Part shown: piece after piece, positions 58,991 through 64,000 of the stretch
Position numbering within the stretch: the stretch's first letter is position 1
Layout: each line of letters opens with the position of its first letter
Assembly (NCBI RefSeq): GCF_014648695.1
Contig: NZ_BMRP01000004.1
Coordinates: 162,553-226,552, forward strand
DNA length: 64,000 bases
Origin: Streptomyces albospinus
GTDB lineage: Bacteria; Actinomycetota; Actinomycetes; Streptomycetales; Streptomycetaceae
Direction of reading: 5' to 3'
The notes under the pieces: model-generated
Told to the model about the DNA's origin: nothing
What the model saw: the letters and a program-made list of their open reading frames with translations, nothing else
The model's database searches: none
Translations under genes and position numbers: made by a program

Positions 58991-61690
58991 ATGTCCCCCA
59001 CCCCGCACCGCGTCCGCCGTCGCACGGCCGCCCTCCTCGCGCTGCTCGCCGGCGTGGCGGCCGTGGTCCTACCGCCGCAGCCGGGCGCCCGGGCCGCCTC
59101 CGCCAACGGCCCGGTCCCGGCCGCGGCGCAGTGGATCGACCGCACCACGGTGGTCTGGAAAGACGCCCGACACGCCGACGCCCAGCTGGAGTTCGGCGAC
59201 CCCGCACAGCGGCCGGAAGCCGGCCAGGGGAGGGCATCGGGCCGTATCCGGCTCACGCCCGGCACCCTCACCCCGGCCGAACGGGCCACCTACCCGCACC
59301 TCTCCGGCTACCCGGCGTTCACCGTCGACCCGCGCGACCGCGCGCTGGCCCCCGCCGCCCTGCGCGGACGGCTGGTCGCCACCCAGCGCACCGCGGACGG
59401 GCGGCAGACCGCGACCACCGGCGTGCAGATCCCCGGCGTACTGGACGACCTCTACGGCACTCGAGCCCAACACGCCTCCCTGGGACCGGTGTTCCACGCC
59501 GGTCGCCCCACGCTCTCCGTCTGGGCGCCGACCGCCCGCACCGTGGCGCTCGAACTCGACGGCCGCCCGGTCCCCATGCGCCGGGACGACGCGACCGGGG
59601 TGTGGAGCGTACGGGGCGAGCGCACCTGGACCGGGAAGCCGTACCGCTACCTCGTCACCGTCTGGGCGCCCGCCGCCGGCAGGACCGTCACCAACAAGGT
59701 GACCGACCCCTACTCCACCGCGCTCACCACCGACTCCGCCCGCAGCCTGGTCGTCGACCTCGCCGATCCGCACCTCGCCCCCGCGGGATGGGCGACGCTC
59801 CGCAAGCCCGCGCCGGTGCCGCTGCGCCGGGCCCGTATCCAGGAGCTGCACATCCGCGACTTCTCCGTCGAGGACCGCACCTCCCGCCACCCCGGCCAGT
59901 ACCTGGCCTTCACCGACACCCGCTCGGCGGGCATGCAGCACCTGAAATCCCTTGCCGCGGCCGGAACGTCCCACGTCCACCTGCTGCCGGCCTTCGACTT
60001 CTCGTCCGTCCCCGAGCGCCGCGCCGACCAGCAGCGGCCGGACTGCGACCTGCCCGCCCTGCCCGCCGACTCCGAACGCCAGCAGGAGTGCGTGGCGAAG
60101 GTGGCCGCCCACGACGCCTACAACTGGGGCTACGACCCCCTCCACTACAGCGTCCCCGAAGGGTCGTACGCCTCCGACCCCTCCGGCACGGCCCGGACCG
60201 TCGAATTCCGCCGCATGGTGCAGGGGCTGAACGGCATCGGCCTGCGCACCGTCATGGACGTCGTCTACAACCACACCGCCGCGAGCGGCCAGGACGACCC
60301 GCACTCCATCCTGGACCGCATCGTCCCCGGCTACTACCACCGGCTGCTCGACGACGGCGCCGTCGCCACCTCCACCTGCTGCTCGGGCACCGCACCCGAA
60401 CACACCATGATGGGCAAGCTCGTCGTCGACTCCGTCGTCACCTGGGCCAGGCAGTACAAGGTCGACGGCTTCCGCTTCGACCTCATGGGGCACCACCCCA
60501 AGGCCGACATCCTCGCCGTCCGCAAGGCCCTCGACGCGCTGACCCCGGCCCGCGACGGCGTGGACGGCCGGTCCGTCATCCTCTACGGCGAGGGCTGGAA
60601 CTTCGGCGAGGCCGCCAACGACGCCCGCTTCGTCCAGGCCACCCAGCGCAACATGGCCGGGACCGGCATCGCCACCTTCAACGACCGCGCCCGCGACGCG
60701 ATCCGCGGCGGCACCCCCTTCGACGCCGACCCCCGCGTCCAGGGCTTCGCCTCCGGTCTCTACACCGACCCCAACTCCTCACCTGCCAACGGCGATCCGG
60801 CCGCCCAGCGGTCCCGTCTCCTCCACTACCAGGACCTCATCAAGGTCGGGCTCACCGGCAACCTCGCCGACTACACCTTCACCGACACCACCGACCGCCG
60901 GGTCAAGGGCTCCCAGGTCGACTACAACGGCGCCCCCGCCGGCTACGCCGCCGCGCCCGGCGACGCCCTCGCCTACGCCGACGCACACGACAACGAAACC
61001 CTCTACGACGCCCTGGCCTACAAACTCCCGCCCGGCACCTCCGCCGCCGACCGCGCCCGTATGCAGGTCGTCGCCCTGGCCACCGCCGCGCTCTCCCAGG
61101 GCCCGGCGCTCTCCCAGGCCGGCTCCGACCTCCTCCGCTCCAAGTCCCTGGACCGCAACTCCTTCAACAGCGGCGACTGGTTCAACGCCGTCCACTGGAC
61201 CTGCACCGGCGAGCGCCGTGACGGCGCGGCGGCCAACGGCTTCGGCCGCGGCCTGCCCCCGGCAGCCGACAACAAGGAGAGGTGGCCCTACGCCAAACCC
61301 CTGTTGACCAACCCTTCGCTACGTCCCGACTGTGCCACCATCGCCGCGACCTCCGCCGCCTATCGCGACCTGCTCCGCATCCACGCCACCGAACCCGCCT
61401 TCGACCTCGCGACCACCGCCCGCGTCCAATCCGCCCTCTCCTTCCCCCTCTCCGGCAAGGACGAGACGCCCGGAGTCATCACCATGCGCCTCGCCGACCT
61501 CGTGATCGTCTTCAACGCCACCCCCCAACGCCAGACCCAGACCCTCCCCGGTCTCAAGGGCCGGCCCTACGCCCTGCACCCCCTCCAGGCCCACGGCGCC
61601 GACCCCACCGCCGCCGCCGCGACCTGCACCCCCGCCTCGGGCACCTTCACCGTCCCGGCCCGCACGGTCGCCGTCTTCCGCCAGGGCTGA
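58991..61690 (+). CDS. pulA: Secreted pullulanase-type alpha-1,6-glucosidase
   Basis: This 899-residue debranching enzyme has a Sec signal peptide (RRRTAALLALLAGVAAVVL, cleavage near AGARA-AS). An N-terminal sandwich precedes the GH13 catalytic barrel: YNWGYDP, MDVVYNHT, nucleophile D497 (DGFRFDLMGHH), acid/base E534 (YGEGWNFG) and HDNE near 666. It should cleave alpha-1,6 branches of pullulan, starch or glycogen outside the cell and feed maltodextrins to MalEFG. It is about half the length of the bimodular Streptomyces pullulanases. AAGGG lies upstream, with MalR-type boxes further up. Confidence 0.9.
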   Translation: MSPTPHRVRRRTAALLALLAGVAAVVLPPQPGARAASANGPVPAAAQWIDRTTVVWKDARHADAQLEFGDPAQRPEAGQGRASGRIRLTPGTLTPAERATYPHLSGYPAFTVDPRDRALAPAALRGRLVATQRTADGRQTATTGVQIPGVLDDLYGTRAQHASLGPVFHAGRPTLSVWAPTARTVALELDGRPVPMRRDDATGVWSVRGERTWTGKPYRYLVTVWAPAAGRTVTNKVTDPYSTALTTDSARSLVVDLADPHLAPAGWATLRKPAPVPLRRARIQELHIRDFSVEDRTSRHPGQYLAFTDTRSAGMQHLKSLAAAGTSHVHLLPAFDFSSVPERRADQQRPDCDLPALPADSERQQECVAKVAAHDAYNWGYDPLHYSVPEGSYASDPSGTARTVEFRRMVQGLNGIGLRTVMDVVYNHTAASGQDDPHSILDRIVPGYYHRLLDDGAVATSTCCSGTAPEHTMMGKLVVDSVVTWARQYKVDGFRFDLMGHHPKADILAVRKALDALTPARDGVDGRSVILYGEGWNFGEAANDARFVQATQRNMAGTGIATFNDRARDAIRGGTPFDADPRVQGFASGLYTDPNSSPANGDPAAQRSRLLHYQDLIKVGLTGNLADYTFTDTTDRRVKGSQVDYNGAPAGYAAAPGDALAYADAHDNETLYDALAYKLPPGTSAADRARMQVVALATAALSQGPALSQAGSDLLRSKSLDRNSFNSGDWFNAVHWTCTGERRDGAAANGFGRGLPPAADNKERWPYAKPLLTNPSLRPDCATIAATSAAYRDLLRIHATEPAFDLATTARVQSALSFPLSGKDETPGVITMRLADLVIVFNATPQRQTQTLPGLKGRPYALHPLQAHGADPTAAAATCTPASGTFTVPARTVAVFRQG

Positions 61691-61744
61691 CCGGGCGTTG
61701 GTGAAAGGCCCGGCAGCCCGGCAGTCCGGTGGCCCGTGGGAACC

Positions 61745-61772
61745 GGCAGGGGGCGGTACGCCACCCCCTGCC
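61745..61772. terminator. Bidirectional hairpin between pulA and the GNAT gene
   Basis: Arms GGCAGGGGG (61745-61753) and CCCCCTGCC (61764-61772) form a perfect 9-bp stem with a 10-nt loop, 54 bp after the pulA stop and 7 bp before the opposing GNAT stop. Confidence 0.75.
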
Positions 61773-61779
61773 CCCCGCC

Positions 61780-62289
61780 TCACAAATGCTTCTCCAGCAG
61801 CGTCACGGCGTACTTGCTCCCCCCGTTCCCCTCCTTGAACGGCTGCTCACCTACGACCTCATAACCCGCCCCCTCGTAATACGTCCGCAGCCGCGGATTG
61901 CTCGACACGCAGTCCAGCCGCGACCGCGTACGCCCCGCCTCCGCGATCCGCCGCTCGGCCCACACCAGCAACTCCCGCCCGGCCCCCGCCGGTGCGTGGG
62001 CGCGGTCCACCATCAGCCGGTGCACATACCCCGCCACCGGCGGCTGCGCGCCCCACGCGGGCTCGTCCCGCCACCACAGTTCGAAGCCGCCGACGACCCG
62101 CCCGGCCGCCTCCGCCAGCCAGACCTCCCCCTCCTTTATTCGCTCTCGGAAGTGCGCCTCGTCCTTGTCACCCGGCTTCCACTGGTCGATGCCGTTCTCC
62201 ACCATCCAGCGCGCGGCCCCGTCGTAAAGGGCGACCAGCACGGAAAGGTCCTGCTCCGCCTCGGCCGCCCGGTAAGTGATCTCATCCAT
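61780..62289 (-). CDS. GNAT family N-acetyltransferase
   Basis: This 169-residue protein has the GNAT fold: substrate half ITYRAAEAEQDLSVLVALYDGAARWMVENGIDQW and the acetyl-CoA loop YVHRLMVDRAHAPAGAGRELLVWAERRIAEAG, in which the R/Q-x-x-G-x-G/A motif reads APAGAGRELL. SNPRLRTYYEGAGYEVVGE completes the fold. ATG 62289 gives family-typical length; the upstream open frame is GC-rich and not protein-like. Acceptor unknown. Confidence 0.85.
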   Translation of the reverse strand: MDEITYRAAEAEQDLSVLVALYDGAARWMVENGIDQWKPGDKDEAHFRERIKEGEVWLAEAAGRVVGGFELWWRDEPAWGAQPPVAGYVHRLMVDRAHAPAGAGRELLVWAERRIAEAGRTRSRLDCVSSNPRLRTYYEGAGYEVVGEQPFKEGNGGSKYAVTLLEKHL

Positions 62290-62481
62290 GGCCGGATTGT
62301 GCCGCACCCGCCCCGAAGCCGATCGCCCTCTCCGCAGGCACAGCAGCGCACGCGACGGGGGGCCGTCCCGGGACCTCCCGGACGCAACGGAAACAGATGA
62401 ATTCGCCGTCATGCCATCGACGTTACGGCGAGGGTCCGACAATCGCCCTCCGTCGACCCTGCGCCCCCGCTCCACCGCAGG

Positions 62482-63177
62482 TCAGACCGGCTGCGGCAGC
62501 TCCATCAGCCGTCCCACCAGCTCCGCGAACATCCCGTCCGGCGGCTCGTCCGCCAGCATCCGGCGCACCACCTGCGCCATCCGCTCGTCGTACGCCGCGC
62601 TCACCGCCGCCAGCGCGGCGAAGTCGTGCACCAGCTGCCGCTCCAGTTCGGCGCGCGGAACGCGCCGCCCGTCCAGCCACAGCAGTGCGGTGGTCTCGGC
62701 CAGCGAGACCCAGGAACGGATCACCAACTCCAGCCGCGGGGGCGCGTTCCGGACGTCGAGATGGGCGAGGATCTGCTCGTAGGCGGCCTGGCGCACGCCG
62801 TCGATCAGCGCGCTCGTACCGGTCGAGCCGATTGCCGGGCCGCCGCGCATCAGCGCCGAGAAACCGGGGCCGTGCTCGTCCACGAAGTCGAAGAACCGCT
62901 CCATGACGCGCAACAGCCGGGCGCCGAGGGGCCCTTCGTGCGGCTCGACGAACCGGGCCGACAGCTCCTCCGCGGCGCGCCGCAGCGCGGCCTCGTAGAG
63001 CTGCTGTTTGCCCGGGAAGTAGTGATAGACCAGCGGCCGGGATATCCCGGCCGCCTCGGCGATCTCGTCGATCGACACATCTTCGGGGGAGCGGTGGCTG
63101 AACAGGTCGAGTGCGACGGCGATGAGCTGCTCCCGCCGCTCCTCGACCCCCATCCTGCGGCGTGCCCCGGTCGTCAT
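62482..63177 (-). CDS. TetR family transcriptional regulator
   Basis: This 231-residue repressor has a TetR HTH near residues 35-60 (VSIDEIAEAAGISRPLVYHYFPGKQQLYEAAL) and a helical ligand domain. The ATG at 63177 or the ATG at 63153 (MGVEER) could be the start. It lies 52 bp downstream of the reductase gene on the same strand, so it may regulate that operon; no clear operator is visible in that gap. Confidence 0.88.
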   Translation of the reverse strand: MTTGARRRMGVEERREQLIAVALDLFSHRSPEDVSIDEIAEAAGISRPLVYHYFPGKQQLYEAALRRAAEELSARFVEPHEGPLGARLLRVMERFFDFVDEHGPGFSALMRGGPAIGSTGTSALIDGVRQAAYEQILAHLDVRNAPPRLELVIRSWVSLAETTALLWLDGRRVPRAELERQLVHDFAALAAVSAAYDERMAQVVRRMLADEPPDGMFAELVGRLMELPQPV

Positions 63178-63229
63178 GCGCCCACCCTAACGACCCGCCC
63201 CCGAGCCGCACCAGCACGCCGACCCGGCC

Positions 63230-64000
63230 CTACAGGTCCAGCACCAGCCCCTCCCCCCGGGCCGACCGTGAGACGCAGATCAGCAGCGAGTCCTCGCGTT
63301 CCGCATCCGTCAGGAGTTCATCGCGGTGGTCCACCTCCCCGGCCAGTACCCGCTGCCGGCAGGTGCCGCAGAAGCCCTGCTCGCAGGAGTACGGCAGGTC
63401 CGGCAGGGCCTGTTCGCGGAGGGCACGCAGCACGCTGGTGTCCGCCGGGACCGTGACCGTACGGCCGGTCCGGCGCAACTCCACCTCGAACGCGACGTCT
63501 TCGCCCTCACCTTCACCCGAGCCGTCCCCGGACCCCGGACCGGACCCCGGGCCCGTCCGCGGTGCGAAGCGTTCGATGTGGAGGGTCAGCCCCTCGGGGC
63601 CGTTGGGGAGCAGGTCGGCCACCGCGTCCATCAGGGGCTCGGGGCCGCAGCAGTACACGGCGGCGTGCGGGGGTGCGTCGGCGAGTGCCGCGGCCAGGTC
63701 CGGCCGCCCCGCCTCGTCCTCCGCGACCACCGTCAGCCGCCCGCCACCGGCCCCGCGCGCCGCGCCGGCCCCGGCCGCGCCCCCGTTCTCGCCCGCGCCC
63801 CGGGCCCCGTCGCCGGCCAACCCCCCTGCCCCCGCCAGTTTTTCGAGCTCTTCCAGGAAGGGCATCGACGCCCGCGACCGGCCCGCGTACACCAGGCGCC
63901 ACGGAATCCCCGCCGCCTCCGCCTGCCGCACCATCGGGAGGATCGGGGTGATGCCGATACCGCCGGCGATGAAGAGGTAGGCGTGGCAGCCGTCCAGGGG
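63230..64000 (-). CDS. Flavin/NAD/2Fe-2S oxidoreductase (phthalate dioxygenase reductase type), N-terminus outside window
   Basis: 256 residues of the C-terminal part are visible. They include the end of the NAD-binding domain (FIAGGIGITPILPMV, VYAGRS, YCCGPEPLMDAV) and a C-terminal [2Fe-2S] ferredoxin domain with CEQGFCGTC and a final cysteine in LLICVSRS. This order fits PDR/VanB-type reductases that pass electrons to Rieske oxygenases or P450s. Two low-complexity Gly/Ala/Glu linkers, one of about 30 residues inside the NAD domain and one before the ferredoxin domain, are unusual. The partner oxygenase is not in the window. Confidence 0.88.
   Translation of the reverse strand, partial: PLDGCHAYLFIAGGIGITPILPMVRQAEAAGIPWRLVYAGRSRASMPFLEELEKLAGAGGLAGDGARGAGENGGAAGAGAARGAGGGRLTVVAEDEAGRPDLAAALADAPPHAAVYCCGPEPLMDAVADLLPNGPEGLTLHIERFAPRTGPGSGPGSGDGSGEGEGEDVAFEVELRRTGRTVTVPADTSVLRALREQALPDLPYSCEQGFCGTCRQRVLAGEVDHRDELLTDAEREDSLLICVSRSARGEGLVLDL

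Overview
The window is a stretch of high-GC actinobacterial chromosome, almost certainly from a Streptomyces. Third codon positions are close to saturated with G/C, ATGA/GTGA operon overlaps are common, GTG and TTG starts are frequent, and the gene content is typical of the genus: glnE, a GlnA-type synthetase, nadE, panB, map, a MalR/MalEFG locus, a DUF397/Scr1-type regulator module and a BTAD/NB-ARC regulator. From memory the right half resembles the S. coelicolor glnA2-glnE-malREFG neighbourhood; I could not align it. I see no rRNA, tRNA, CRISPR, prophage or insertion sequence.

Layout. 1-7.5 kb: a divergent VOC/MarR pair with twin operators, PhzF and SDR enzymes, a Bcr/CflA-type exporter coupled to a serine hydrolase, an Rsm22-like protein carrying an in-frame repeat insertion, and a DUF6243-type small protein divergent from a TetR gene across three operators. 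7.6-13.5 kb: a prim-pol-like protein, a lipoprotein, an iron box, a second PhzF-like gene, heme oxygenase, methionine aminopeptidase and two conserved unknowns. 13.6-20.2 kb: a probable sialic-acid cluster (NanA/DapA-type lyase, FadR-type regulator, sialidase, ABC binding protein, two permeases; no ATPase). 20.2-32.5 kb: F420:NADP reductase, a membrane protein, an M50 protease, a large SARP/NB-ARC regulator, a DrrAB-type ABC exporter, panB, an MFS-TetR operon behind a perfect palindrome, and a membrane-anchored endonuclease/phosphatase-fold protein. 32.7-40 kb: an MFS gene overlapping nadE tail to tail, a histidine-rich multicopper oxidase, a DUF998 membrane protein and an alpha/beta hydrolase.

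40-47 kb holds nitrogen metabolism: a GlnA-type synthetase that lacks the usual adenylylation tyrosine motif, a small secreted protein, about 0.66 kb of unusual non-coding sequence, a 31-codon open copy of the glutamine synthetase C-terminus with its own Shine-Dalgarno sequence, then glnE, then a PAP2-family membrane enzyme. 47.3-56.1 kb is a near-symmetric maltose/maltodextrin locus: a LacI regulator and a GH13 glucosidase on the minus strand, and malE-malF-malG, a second GH13 glucosidase and a second LacI regulator on the plus strand. A secreted pullulanase at 59 kb carries the same CTTGC/TTGCAG-type boxes as malE, so alpha-glucan debranching, uptake and intracellular hydrolysis look co-regulated. 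Between them lies an abaA/whiJ-type module (DUF397, XRE, HATPase) and a methyltransferase of the glycine-betaine type. The window ends with a GNAT, a TetR and a partial flavin/2Fe-2S reductase.

Most worth a second look: the GlnA C-terminal mini-gene in front of glnE; the paired operators of the sialic-acid cluster with a sialidase lacking a signal peptide; the mirrored mal locus; the in-frame palindromic repeat in the Rsm22 gene; the His-rich loop of the copper oxidase; and a group of apparently leaderless genes.
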